From: Immersiella caudata
Lineage: Eukaryota > Ascomycota > Sordariomycetes > Sordariales > Lasiosphaeriaceae
DNA length: 64,000 bases
Direction: 5' to 3'
Assembly (NCBI GenBank): GCA_030512335.1
Contig: JAULSU010000001.1
Coordinates: 868,001-932,000, forward strand
The translations under genes and the position numbers were made by a program. Each line of letters starts with the position of its first letter. The first letter of the stretch is position 1. Below are positions 1-10,516 of the stretch, in pieces. The notes beneath the pieces are model-generated. The model saw nothing but the letters and a program-made list of their open reading frames with translations, was not told the origin of the DNA and did not search any database.

Positions 1-635
1 GAGACGCCCAGGACATCCTGCAGGCAACCGCCACATCGCAAAGGGCTTTCTGGTGAAAGAGGATGTCCATTGGGATTCGGGTGGTTCGGGAAATGCTGTC
101 TGCGAGGTCGTCCTTGGCCCCGCGGTAGTTCCAGTCCCTCCGTGCCATGTCAGTTGATTCTTTCACTCCTTTGTACAAGAATCGGGGCATACCGGTCATA
201 AAACAACACTTTCCGCGGCGCAATGAGCTCCTGTAGCGTCCACCCCCGCGTAAACCATCTACACTTTGGCAAGCTAGTATCAAGGTCTGTCCCAGGCTCC
301 AGATCGGCCAGGTACACATAACAGACCGCAGCATTCTGGTACCACCGAAACATGGAGTTAATGGCCTCCGATAATTCAGCACTAGCTTTCTTGTCGATGC
401 AGCAGGTGTCGACCCAAGCCCAGTCGTAGCCGTCCTGGGCGGCAAGGGAGCATGTCTTCTGGATCTTCCGGAACCCTCTTTTCAATTCGCGTAGTAACGG
501 ATCGCCAAGTACCTCGAAGGTGACCTCTTGTTCGTCTTCCCATGTGTGCGAGAGGATGGCGTAGGGCGGGAAGGAGCTGTCATCGCCGATGAACTCTTTG
601 AGCTCGGGGACGTTTTTTGTATTGAGCAACCTCAT
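1..635 (-). CDS. HET-domain (heterokaryon incompatibility) protein, 5' part, runs off left edge
   Basis: The N-terminus MRLLNT, followed by YAILSHTW and later WAWVDTCCIDK, ELSEAINSM and RGWTLQELIAP, is the canonical HET domain (PF06985) found in fungal NWD2/HET-type allorecognition proteins. The first frame hits a stop at about 150, but a 55-bp intron (138-192; donor GTATGC, branch CTGAC, acceptor GAG) joins FYDR to DWNYRG and restores DLADSISRTTRIP and VACRMSWAS. The model is therefore complement(1..137, 193..635), open at the left edge. The start is the first methionine, at the usual family position. HET proteins act in the cytoplasm and trigger cell death after non-self fusion. Any C-terminal NACHT or repeat domain would lie outside the window. 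The family assignment is secure. Confidence 0.9.
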
Positions 636-639
636 TGGG

Positions 640-1640
640 GCGGCATACTTATCGATTTGTTGTTGTGTCGAGCGTCTGTCTGGCAGAAGGGAGCTGAGGA
701 CTTTTAACAGTGACTCTGAGTGCGGGGTTTAGGAAGGCGGCACCTCGCAGCTTGCCAAGGCGAAAACACTGCCCGATTGGCGATGGTGTGCCTGCTCGCG
801 GCCAAGGCCAACCGGCACAGGCGAGAAGCTGCATAATGCGGCGAGCGTCGAACCAGCGCGAGGCAGGGGCTGAGCTCTGAAGGTGATTTGGGGGATGGTG
901 GGGGGGTGTGAATTTCGATGCGGTGAGAGGGGAGAGAGCTTCTGCCGAGCTGCTTTGGATTTTGAATTTATGGCCAGCTGGCAATCCATAAATAAACACA
1001 ACGTATCGAAAACACAAACACCGGGGCCCCGTGTTCGAACACAAGTGGGTATCAACGCAATTTTCACAAGCTGAAAAAGCAACGGCCGTATCCTAAAGGT
1101 AGCTTTTTTGATGCAAAGAGAGCTCCCAAAAAAAAAACGCAAACGCCAACACTGGAAGCTCTCAGACGACGCAAACAGGCAGTTGCGACCCCCAGACGCA
1201 GCAAGTCGCATCAAAATTTCACTCAACCTTCTAGGTTCTCATCGCCCATCGCTTCCAAAGAGTGTGGTGGATTCCCGACCCGCAACACCCACATCAACGC
1301 CTATCAACGCCATCATCCGAGTGAAGCGAAATAAAATTCCCTCGGCCGGCATAGATGGGAATAGTTCGAAAGGCGGGCTCTCGCAGCTCGCAAAGACGAA
1401 TTCGCTGCCCGATTGGCAATGGTATGCCTGCGAGGAATATTCACAGAGAAACTAGCTGTTCAAAATGATTCAGCCACATTGTAGGCCAGAGAGTGGGGGC
1501 GACGAAGGCCAAATTGCATTGAGTTAAGTTGACTACCTATGGTAGGGAGAAATGAAAGGTGTGGTTCAAGTACATGAAAAAGAGGGTAAAATCCGTGACG
1601 CGGTGGTCAGCTTGAAGGTCACTACCTAGGAAAGGTAGCT
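640..1640. other. Intergenic, no convincing gene
   Basis: The stretch holds only short overlapping frames without domain features. It carries the imperfect direct repeat listed separately. Nothing else is recognisable. Confidence 0.5.
744..1430. repeat. Imperfect 51-bp direct repeat (744-794 and 1380-1430)
   Basis: Both copies begin CTCGCAGCT and end with GCCCGATTGG followed by a shared GCCTG. They match at about 43 of 51 positions. Three of the mismatches are G in the left copy against A in the right copy, the direction expected of RIP. They may be remnants of an old dispersed repeat. Confidence 0.5.
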
Positions 1641-1643
1641 TGA

Positions 1644-2025
1644 TCAACGACACTCCCGAGCGCAGAACGACTGCGTACCCGTGATGCAGGTAGCGACGCA
1701 GACGTGCAGCTGAATGATGCTGCCCCGTCCAGGGCACGAATTCTCGCAAACCTGGAAAAGGAACTCCCAGCACTCGTTGAAATTGCCTCCCACGCAGCCA
1801 CCGCCCTGGCGCCGCTCAACCGTGCTGCTTTGGCCCGCGTCCTCGGAGAAGATTTCAAGGAGGGCCCTGTCAACGGTGCTCTTGACTCCTGGGTCGTCCA
1901 TAGAGACCGAGGGTGAGGCGGACGGGAGGGCAGCGGCTCCGAGGGCCAGGAGGGATACCTCAATTGTCGTCAGCAGATAGCGGATGCATGAGAGAATCGG
2001 GACTTACGAGCTTGAAGGCGAGCAT
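1644..2025 (-). CDS. Small secreted cysteine-rich protein (110 aa), two exons
   Basis: Exon 1 (2008-2025) encodes MLAFKL. A 49-bp intron (1959-2007, donor GTAAGT, branch CTGAC) leads to exon 2 (1644-1958). Splicing creates a signal peptide of about 20 residues (MLAFKLVSLLALGAAALPSA) that is absent from the unspliced frame. After an acidic propeptide-like stretch comes RR, a possible Kex2 site at about residue 55, and then a C-terminal domain of about 55 residues with eight cysteines spaced C-x7-C-x7-C-x3-C-x11-C-x3-C-x7-C-x3-C. The three CxxxC pairs suggest a disulfide-stapled helical fold. The size and layout fit a fungal effector-like or antimicrobial-like secreted peptide, but I recognise no named family. 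The splice model is inferred. Confidence 0.7.
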
Positions 2026-2029
2026 GTTG

Positions 2030-4020
2030 ATGATGGTGCGTGTCTGGTTGGTTTGTTCTTGGGCTGCGCAGAGTCAACAAATGGATGCCGTACTCAGGAA
2101 AGTCGTCCCTACCGTTTGTGGACTTGTTGAGAATTGTCGATGGACTGATGGGGAAGAAGAAAGGAGTAAACCGCAAGAGTACGCAGGCGTTCTTATACCT
2201 GCTTTCCTTTCCATGACCCACGGGCCATCAGTATAAAAACGGCAGTCCGTACAGGCATCGCGAGCGTCCTTAATCACGTAACATGAAAGCATCACAGATC
2301 ACAGGGCATGTTGTCCGAGCGTCACCAGAGGATCACATAACGAGAGGCTTGCAGACAAAAACGGGAACTCGTGTGCGGAATGGCCAGCTTTGAGAGTCTT
2401 TTGGTCACAGTTTGGGAGGTGCCCAGATGAGGCTGACAATTGATCAGCCGCCATGGATACGACTCTGCTTACGTAGCTCCTTGGCCTCCAACGCTGCAGT
2501 CTCCTGGTCGACATAAACAGGTAGCCGTACCCCCTAACCCCAGGGAATGAAACGTCAACACCTCCCGTCGCTTCCAAAAAAAAGGGGGATCAGGGACTAT
2601 GCCCCCCCTCCCCCTCCCCCCCCCAAGGCAACCATATTGACGCCCATTACCTCACCTAACAAGTGTCGTGCAGACAAAACAGAAAATTTGCCTGCTTGAG
2701 CAGCACCAAGCCAGTCGCCTATTATTAGCCCATGAACGAGACATTTGCGGCCGAACGTGAGAGCCAACTACATCACAAGGGGTTTCATGATGATGTTTAA
2801 TTTTGGGGGCTGGGATGGGAAGGGAAAGGATGGAACACGGTTGGCTCAGGCAGCACGGGCAGTCTGCACACAGGGGCACGGGGACAGCCAAGATCGATGG
2901 CTCAGTGGAGCCAGAGTGACCGAGCACGCCCGGCACTTTTGGGGTGTGCAGGGTGCTTTTGTGACCAGCTATGATGCAGAACCGGTGTGCTCGTAGCATA
3001 ATTGGTAATGCGTGCGCAGTCTGATACAGGGCGGGAGTGTTCCCCTCACATGTCCTGCCTAGTTGATCGCTGCCATACTGTAGATGCGGGTTCGATTCCA
3101 GCCAAAAAAAAACAAAGCACATCACTTCTGTGGTGGGTACTGGAGGCAGCTTTTTCCCCCCCTCTCTCTAATGTCACCTCTTTTTTCCTTCACCCAATGT
3201 CATCTCTTTTTTCCTTTTCCCCCCTTTCGTCCTGTAAGAGAGGGGAAATATCCACTGACTATCCGCCAAGCCAAGCCCAAGATACCTCCCCTGCCAGCTG
3301 CGCGTACAGTATACCACGGTAATTTTCGCAACTGTGGTACGTATTCCCAATCCTAGGAGAACATCCAAGGGCCCTAGCAAGCTATTCAATGCATTTTGTT
3401 CTGGCTGTAAAAGGGCCCTGTAATAACTGGTCAAACTCCTAGCAAGAGGCGTTCCAGATGTCACAGATTTGCCCTTGTCAACTCAGCGAGATGCGAAAAT
3501 TACCTGCCCTGGAACACTGTACCTCTTGTCTATTGTTTGATGACGGACAGCGCCTAGGGTATTCCCTGCACTGCACGATTCACACAGACGAGCTCGACGA
3601 GGATCCTCAATTTTGTCGCGCCAAACGAGGGGCGTGGCAAAGCCAAGGCTCCCAAGTGTATGCCTGGAGAGTGAGGTAATGTCAGCGTTCCTTTCCTTAT
3701 AACAGAATTACTTGGCGACATGGAAAGTACATACCCGATCCGTGCAAGCGAGAACTCGCAACCCCCGTGGATTAGACGAAACGTCCTCAGCCAGGGGAAC
3801 AGGGGCTATCCAATCAGGACACACCTGCCGCACGCTGGAGTCCCAGCGGCACTCTGACAATGAGTAAATGGCTTGCGCCGCTACGAAAAACACAGAACCT
3901 GATCCATGCAGTTTGCGGCAGCTCCGACCTCGGCTCGGCTCAGCGGGCGGGTAAGTGGCAGACTTTGATCAACTTCGTCAACAACAAAGGACCCTCACAA
4001 AGAAGATGAACAAAGCATTT
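2030..4020. other. Intergenic, low complexity, no convincing gene
   Basis: It contains poly-C/poly-G tracts near 2600, a 26-bp imperfect tandem duplication (3170-3195 and 3196-3221, beginning AATGTCA), and a decayed tRNA-like element near 3 kb. The short frames here lack domain or codon-bias signs. Confidence 0.5.
2987..3110 (+). pseudogene. tRNA-like sequence with A and B boxes, decayed
   Basis: An A-box-like TAGCATAATTGG sits in a perfect GCAT/ATGC D-stem and is followed about 75 bases later by a B box GGTTCGATTCC in a five-pair T-stem with one mismatch. The acceptor stem does not pair: the 3' side runs into poly-A. The anticodon arm cannot be placed cleanly. It is either a dead intron-containing tRNA or a tRNA-derived SINE fragment, given the A-run directly after it. 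Confidence 0.35.
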
Positions 4021-4021
4021 G

Positions 4022-5413
4022 TCAACCAGAGTCCCAGCTTGGTGTCTTGATGCTCGTGCTCGGGGAAGATGTTTTTTTTGAGGGTTTAAAGCAGGACTTG
4101 AACCACTCGGTGCCCAGCTTCAATCGCTGTCCAACGTTCCTTCCTTGCCCAACAGAAGACGGTGGAGACCCGTCCTTATCGATTGCTTGGGACTGCATGC
4201 CGCAACTGACCACGGAGGAAAGAGCTGACCTCTCTGAGGCGACCATTGCCCACCCCTCCGGCTTCAAAATCTTCATAATCTTGAGCCTCTCATCGGCGCC
4301 CCTTATCAGCCCCCTCCAATCATCAATATCCCTCTCCTTCGCATTAAACAGCCTCCACATGATCAAATCATATTCCCTCCCCACCCTCTCCTGCACCAAA
4401 TCCACCTCCCCATGCTCCAGCAATACCGCATCATTGATAACCACCCTCGCCCCTCTCTTCAACGCCGGCACCAACGCCATCGAGATCCTCGCCGCATACT
4501 CATCGCTCCAATCATGCAAAATCTGCCTCAGCACACACACATCCGCCCCCTTCACCGGCTGCCAAAAAAAAAAAAATTATGCACCCTGAACTCCACCCTA
4601 TCCATCCCCCCTTTTACACTGCTCACCACCTCCTCCCGATCCTCCACCCACAACCCTCACCCCGCCACCCCTGCCCACCAACCTCCCCGCCAGCTCCCCC
4701 CACATCCACCACCGTCTCGACCCCTTCCCACCCCCCTTCCGCCCCATCCCCTCCACCAAAAACTTCATATCCAACCTCTCACTCGCCCTCAGCAAAACCA
4801 TCGCCTCGGCAAACCTCCCCATCTCCTCCGACATACCCGCATGCTCCTCCCAAAACGTCCACCCTCCGCCCCGTCGCCAAATTCCACGCCGTCTTCGCCG
4901 GGTTTCCGGAATCAGGAAACTTCTCCAGCGCGGTAACCATGTGTGACGCACAGTTCCACATGCCTTCGGTAAAGGCGTGGATGCCGGCGCGGAGGTGCGG
5001 GACTTGAGCGATGGCGCGGGAGAGGGAGCTGTGCGCAAAGTGGCCCTTTGCGGGCTCGGAGAAGATGTGGGGGGTTACGACTTTGCGGAGGATGCGGAGG
5101 ACGTCGGGAGAGGAGAGGCTGGTGGAGGAGGTGATGGTGGAGGAGGCGATGGTGGAGGAGGCGATGGTGGAGGCGGAGGCGGAGGCGGAGGCGGTTGTGT
5201 AGACGGGGAAGGAGGTTGCTAGGTTATGTTTTGCGATTTGGGGAGGGGGGGGGGTTAGGTTTTGGGTTGTTTTGGGGGGCATTCGATTCGGACCCCGTAT
5301 TCGGGGGAAAAGCTGGAAGTGGGGAGGTTGTTTTCGGTGAGGTAGGTGTTGAAGATGGCGGTGTTGGTTTTGATGAGGGCGGCGAGCTCGGTGATGCGGG
5401 TTGGGGATGTCAT
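4022..5413 (-). pseudogene. O-methyltransferase (Methyltransf_2 type), frameshifted
   Basis: The parts of a plant/fungal-type SAM-dependent O-methyltransferase lie in order but in different frames. MTSPTRITELAALI comes first at 5413, then a dimerisation-domain block with IAKHNLATSFPVYT, RILRKVVTPHIFSEP and GHFAHSSLSRAI, then FWEEHAGMSEEMGRFAEAM, then a damaged SAM-binding stretch (TVVDVGG), then the catalytic-base motif LRQILHDWSDEY and FNAKERDIDDW. Frames change at a G-run near 5245-5254, near 4870, near 4690, and at the 13-A run at 4564-4576. No intron signals explain these shifts. Two breaks lie in homopolymers, so assembly error is possible for those, but four breaks favour a pseudogene. 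It lies about 3.2 kb from the P450. Confidence 0.8.
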
Positions 5414-6278
5414 TTTTGTTGTCTACTCTGTTTCCTTTCTTCTGCTCTGGTTGGACTTGATCTGCTGCACTTTTGGTTGGGATGTAAGTCGTTTGCGTTG
5501 GATTCATCTGTGATTCATGTCGGCATACCTGGCGCCCATAGTTTGCCTTGGAGCGAGGTCGGGAAATCCCTTGGTAAGTGCGGTCCCTTCGTGCTGACTG
5601 CAGACTTCAGGGAGTCGGCGGCTTCGTTCCGCGCAGCCATCACGCGGCGGGCCGTAGTTCGAATCGCGAGATCGAGACAGGTTTCCTATTTCAATTCAGC
5701 ATGTCACTACTACGGCCGTTTTGTCCAAGCCAACTGCTCCGTCAGCCTGTGAGCTGCTGGTCAAGCTCCTTGGAGCAGAGCCCCTTCAGGCGTTGATTGG
5801 CGGACAACACAACGGAAGGATCGCCAACTGTTCGGTTGACGTTTTGTTGCATCCTTTTGCCCAGACATGATGCACGGCATTTTGGTTCTGAAGCTGCGGG
5901 AAGCCAAAAGGGGAGGGAGAAGAGAACCCTGCTTTGATGCTAGGGAATGCATCACGCACTGTCAACACTCAGGAAGGATACGCGTATGTCACTGCGCCGG
6001 AATTGAGGCCGGCTTTTCATTGACTGACGGGACGCGACCTCTAACTACCTAGGTAGAAGGATCAGGACCAGCTCGAAGAGAAACTTCACCTGCTCAACGT
6101 ATTCCGGAGGGAACATCACCCTTCTTCTGTCTGGGCGAATCGCTTGTCCCTTGGTGAGACACTGGCGCTTGTGTTCCTCCCATTGGTCGTCGGTTGCCCC
6201 AAAGACGCTGTCGTAGCCGTGAAAATCGGCTCCCATTTTGCCAGCTCTTCAAGGACCTCACGGCCCTGGTACCCTGAT
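5414..6278. other. Intergenic, possible downstream exon at 6056-6236
   Basis: A minus-strand frame at 6056-6236 (KRQCLTKGQAIRPDRRRVMF) looks protein-like and could be a further exon of the gene starting at 7008. The rest shows nothing. Confidence 0.35.
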
Positions 6279-7008
6279 TCAGAGCGGCATCATGGTCACC
6301 CAGTCGCCATCACCGTACCAGATCGGATTCTGCAGGCCCGCGGCGAGCTCGGCGGGATCGACGAGGCGGCGAGGCGTGACGGCTCTCTTGTCGAATCTGT
6401 TCATGAAATCGAAGAACTCATCGGTCAGGCTAGAGGGGTTCAGGTCAGAACGGGTCAAGAGAATTTTCGAATGGGTGTCAAGGACTCAACATACTGCTCT
6501 CTGGTCTGGCGCAAGGCAGCCCTCTTCCTCCTCTTCTCCTTGGGCGCCGTCGCAGGCAGCTCGTCATCAGCGGCGAGTATATCGTGGATCATGACCTGCA
6601 AAGCCATGTCCCACGTCTCATCGATGTCACGAGAGATTTCCTGTCTGGTCTTGATGGCATCGGCGGTTGCGGCGGTGGACATCTTGAATTTGGCCCTGAT
6701 GGCGTCCTCCTTCACTTCTTTCTTGGCCTTGATGTAGAGCATTGAGTCTGCACGGTTGTAGACTCGCTCCCAATAGCTCTTGTTGACCTGAGGCGGGACG
6801 GGGTTGGCCTTTCCGTCCCAGCGCGTGATGCTGCTGTCATCCTTGGGCTCGTTCAGCTTGTCGGAGAGGCCAGTGAACTAAAAATACAGCAGCGTGTAAG
6901 TAAAATACTGAAAAATATTTCAAATCTGGCGTCTCAACTTACAGCAGGACCTGAGACGTTTGCAGGGATGCCACAGGGGGCGGGAGTTGCCGCTTTGTTG
7001 TTCGCCAT
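6279..7008 (-). CDS. Hypothetical protein, three exons, 199 aa
   Basis: Exons 6943-7008, 6495-6877 and 6279-6429 join in frame. The introns are 65 bp each: 6878-6942 with GTAAGT...TTTTTAG, and 6430-6494 with GTATGT, a TTCTGACCT branch and CTCTAG. The start is MANNKAATPAP. The middle is rich in charged residues (YIKAKKEVKEDAIRAKFKM, PKEKRRKRAALRQTREQ) and predicted helical. The end contains LTDEFFDFMNRF and NPIWYGDGDWV. No signal peptide or membrane segment is visible, and I recognise no family. A further short intron after NPIWY could extend the protein through YQGREVLEELAKWEP, so the C-terminus is uncertain. Confidence 0.6.
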
Positions 7009-7419
7009 CTTTGTGGCTGTTGCGATGCTGGCTGGAGGAGAATTTCGACTTCGGGGTCACATTGCAGGACAAGAAATCAGATTCGGAGGGGTCGATTTGC
7101 GCGGAACTAGGGCAAACAACAGCGGAGACGCCGACAGCCACGTCCGGAGGGGCGCCGGGATGAACAGGCCCCCATATCCTTGAAGCGATTCCAGGTACAA
7201 CGACCGAGCCTGACAAACGGTTCACCAAATCAAAGACTGGCTGTCCAAGAAAGCCCTCTTACTGCCGTCCGCTTTGACTACTTTCTCTGCATGTTATCTA
7301 CCTAGCCTCTAGATTCACAAGAGGTGCACTCCGGGCGGGAGCTAGAGCATCATTCTCCATCTTTGCAGGTGTTTTGACGCCAATCTTGTTGCATTGTCTT
7401 CACCGTGCACAGCCCTCCA
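7009..7419. other. Intergenic, nothing recognised
   Basis: About 410 bases between two minus-strand genes, containing the promoter of the gene starting at 7008. No repeat or RNA seen. Confidence 0.4.
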
Positions 7420-8232
7420 TCAAATCCGACCAGCCCTCAAATCCTCAACCATCTTCTCCGTCTCCTCCAACTGCTCATCCTTATAAACCGCATATTTCCC
7501 GTTGCCCGATTCCTCAACAAGCCTCTTAACTTCCTCAAACAGGGCCTCTGCCTTGGCCAGCTTCTCACCCCCCTGTTTCCACATCGACCTCGCAATAATC
7601 CTCCTCGAACCCAGCGCCTGCGGCGACGTGTCACCAAGACGGCCCACGAGCCATTCCAAAACCGGTCTCTCCGTCTCCTCTGCCTCAACATACCGGCCTT
7701 TCTCAAACAACAGCACAGAAAGAGAATGGAAGTGAGACAAATTGTTCTTGTTCTTCCTCCGCTCAATCATCATCCGGATAGTCTGCTCCGCCTCGGGGAG
7801 ATCTAGTTCATACTGAATAGTCTGAACCCCCAGCATCGCGGTATCCCACGACTTATAATCGACATCGTAGAAAGTCTGCGGCGATGCCTTGGTGTCCTTA
7901 GCGGCTATCTTTTCGTGGAGGAGACGGAGGAGCAGTTCCAGCTTCTCGGATTTGCTATGGGTGCTGTTTGGATCGATGGGCAGCTGGGAGATTTCCTCGG
8001 GCGAGAAGCTGGAGAGAAAGTTGCGGCCAATCACAAATTTCAGGTCGTTCCAGAAGGCGTTGTCGGGGACGGGGTACTCCCAGGTGAAGTTTTTGACGTT
8101 TTCTGGAATGTTGGATGTGCCGGTGGAGTAGCGGGCGCTTTCAGGGGGGTTGGATGAGGCCATGGTGAAAGGATGAGCGGTGGTAAAGGTAAAGGTTTTG
8201 CTCCCAGACCAATGGACTTTCGACTGCTGCAT
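7420..8232 (-). CDS. TPR-like helical-repeat protein, intronless
   Basis: One uninterrupted frame of 270 codons. The second methionine (MASSNPP, start at 8163) is a more likely start, because the preceding 23 residues look like untranslated leader. The C-terminal half reads as tetratricopeptide-type helix pairs: DTAMLGVQTIQYELDLPEAE, then SLSVLLFEKGRYVEAEETER, then ALGSRRIIARSMWKQGG, then KAEALFEEVKRLVEE. Single-domain proteins of this kind are common in filamentous ascomycetes and resemble the TPR tails of fungal NLR proteins. No signal peptide or membrane segment. The ligand and role are unknown. It is transcribed in the same direction as the neighbouring P450. Confidence 0.75.
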   Translation of the reverse strand: MQQSKVHWSGSKTFTFTTAHPFTMASSNPPESARYSTGTSNIPENVKNFTWEYPVPDNAFWNDLKFVIGRNFLSSFSPEEISQLPIDPNSTHSKSEKLELLLRLLHEKIAAKDTKASPQTFYDVDYKSWDTAMLGVQTIQYELDLPEAEQTIRMMIERRKNKNNLSHFHSLSVLLFEKGRYVEAEETERPVLEWLVGRLGDTSPQALGSRRIIARSMWKQGGEKLAKAEALFEEVKRLVEESGNGKYAVYKDEQLEETEKMVEDLRAGRI

Positions 8233-8613
8233 TTAAGTGAGGTGAAGCCTGAGCGGGAGACGAGAAGTGCGTCGACCGGCTGCACTGCAGGCAAAACGGC
8301 TACCTAGGGAATCCAAGCTGTTATTGAACTGTGCCGCAAAGCAGCTGCTGCCTACCTACCGGGTAAAATACCAACAGGGAAGGTGAATGCACTTAGGCAG
8401 GCGCTTTCCCGCTGCCTAGATACCTAGGTACCTTCTACCTTGCGTATCTCGAACGGTTTCAGCGCGGGAACACCACAGATCCCAGACAAAAAGCGGTTAC
8501 ACAGTTACAGTCTGAACAACGAGTGAGGAGTATGCACACCATCATTACCTAACTCCCATTCACTCTGCATAAACTTCCGTCAATAGGTACCAACAAAAGA
8601 CGCTAAGAGCAGC
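8233..8613. other. Intergenic, nothing recognised
   Basis: It contains several copies of CTACCT/ACCTAGG-like short motifs near 8300-8450 but no gene or structural RNA that I can support. Confidence 0.35.
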
Positions 8614-10516
8614 TCAACGCAAACCCCCTTGTACGCCAGATCTTTCCCTCGGTGTAAAACGAATATTAAACTCCGAAGTAATCCACACCAACACGTCCGT
8701 CACCTTGGCCGGCTGTGTAGGATCATTCACTGCGATATCATACCGCCTCAGCAGCTGCAACTTTTGTCAGTAAAACCACCCCCCTTTACCATCCCCACTG
8801 GCAAGGTCACATACCTCAGAAAGCAACTTCCCGATTTCCATCAACGCAACCGACTTCCCCAAACACAAGTACTTGCCCGAGCTAAAGTTGATATCACTCG
8901 CCATAACCATCTCCTCTCGCTTCTCAACCTCAACATCAAGCCATCGCTCGGGACGAAAGACTTCAGCATCAGCTCCCCAGAGCTCAGGTCCGCGTCCGAT
9001 ACCAACCATGATCTGTCCCACCTCGGTGCCACCTGGTAGGAAATAGCCATGGAGGATATCCCCTCCTTTCGGTACCTCCTTGGTCATGAGGCCAGCGGCG
9101 GGAGGCCATAGGCGCATGCCCTCGCGGATGACGGCTTGGAGGTAGGGAAGGGTTTTGGTGTCGGAGTAGTTGATGATGTGATCGGAGGGTTTGTCGGCGT
9201 AATAGGTGTCGATTTCGGATTGGAGTTTGGTATAGACGGGGGGATTGGTGAGGAGGGCGAGCATGGTCATGCGGATGGCGACGGTAGTAGTTTCTGTGCC
9301 GGCGACGCTGATAGGGTGTCAGGATTAAGGGGTTGGATAGTAGTGGTGGGGGGGGGAGGGCTTTATACACGAGGGTGATGCATTCTTGGACGACATCTTC
9401 GGGGTCGAGACCGTTTTTGAGAAAAGCGCGGATGAGGTCGTGTTTTGACTCTCCGGTGTCCGGTTCGAGGCGTTTTTTGACTGCTTCCGTGGTGAATCTG
9501 GGGGGAGCGTCAAGTTAGCACTGACTTCTTCGAGTTGGTTTTCAGGGGAAGACCAGAACCCACTTCATCAACCTCCCAAATCCAACTTTATCCCCATCGC
9601 CCGGCATCATCTTGTTGATCGGCCAAGCATGCATAACATGCACCAGCCACGGCATAGTCCCCAATATGCCAATAATGGGCAGCATAAACTCGCTCATCTT
9701 AATATACTCCTCCACATCCCCATCCTTCTTCAGAAACCCAAACGGCTCCCCAAATACCACATTCGTCACCACATCCAACGTGAAGAACTGCGCCCGGTGA
9801 CTAAACTCCATCGGTCTCGGGTCCCCCGGTGTTGACAAATACTTCCTCTCCACCAACCGCACAAATTCTCGAACCGTTTTGTTGACTCTCTGCTCCATCA
9901 GCGCCAGCCCCGGTCCGACGAACTAATCCCCGTTAGCATCCATCCTCTACACCCCGCCTCCTGAGCCGGATGAAAATGAAAGAACCTCACAGCAGGCCCC
10001 AACTTCCCCTTCCTCTCCTTCCGCTCCTCATTTCCCCTCATGCTCAAACTCGACCTCCTCTCCAAACTCCACCGCGAAAACTCAAAGAAGGGTCCCTTAC
10101 GATACCCCGCCTTGGTCGAACACACGTACGCCAACGTCTTGGCATCGGAAATCATTACTATCGTGGGTGTGATTCGCACCAATGGTCCATATTTCTTGAC
10201 GAGGCGGTGGCTGTATTCGTTGACGTCGCCGTGGAGGCAGTGGTAGGTTATTACGAGGGGGGTTAGGGCGTCTGGAATCACAGCATCAGGTCAGTCTTTG
10301 CAAGGGAGAAGAGAAGACCATTTGAAGGCCGGAAGACTTACTGAGGAGGGGACCGGGGATGTGGCGGAGGCGGAGGTAGGCGCGGAGGACTTGGAGGAGG
10401 TAGATGAGGATGAAGGTGACGGAGAGATATGTCAGGATAACGGAGGTGAGGGAGCCGCCATCTCGGCGAAGAGGGTTGATGAGGTTGGCGACACCGACGG
10501 TCGCGGTTTCATTCAT
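8614..10516 (-). CDS. Cytochrome P450 monooxygenase, six exons, 525 aa
   Basis: Exons are 10342-10516, 9991-10271, 9564-9922, 9369-9497, 8815-9307 and 8614-8754. The introns are 60-70 bp and the phase is kept throughout. The N-terminus has a membrane anchor (VILTYLSVTFILIYLLQVL) followed by the hinge RHIPGP. The I-helix motif AGTETTT, the K-helix ExxR (VIREGMR), the FRPERWL motif and the haem loop FSSGKYLCLG with the axial cysteine are all intact. The C-terminus WITSEFNIRFTPRER is typical of fungal family members. It should be an ER-bound haem monooxygenase using P450 reductase; the substrate cannot be predicted. The dead O-methyltransferase nearby suggests a former secondary-metabolism group, but no polyketide or peptide synthase is in view. 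Confidence 0.93.

Noticed and set aside
1108..1455. 115-codon plus-strand frame beginning with a lysine-rich stretch
   Set aside because: No domain, and it contains one copy of a noncoding direct repeat; the codon pattern is not convincing.
5600..5690. A GTTCGAATC B-box-like motif near 5660
   Set aside because: No matching D-arm or acceptor pairing at the right distance, so no tRNA was called.
7420..8232. Gasdermin-like partner for the CHAT-ATPase gene
   Set aside because: The protein has the right size but reads as TPR-type helices, with no pore-forming signature, and it lies 52 kb away.
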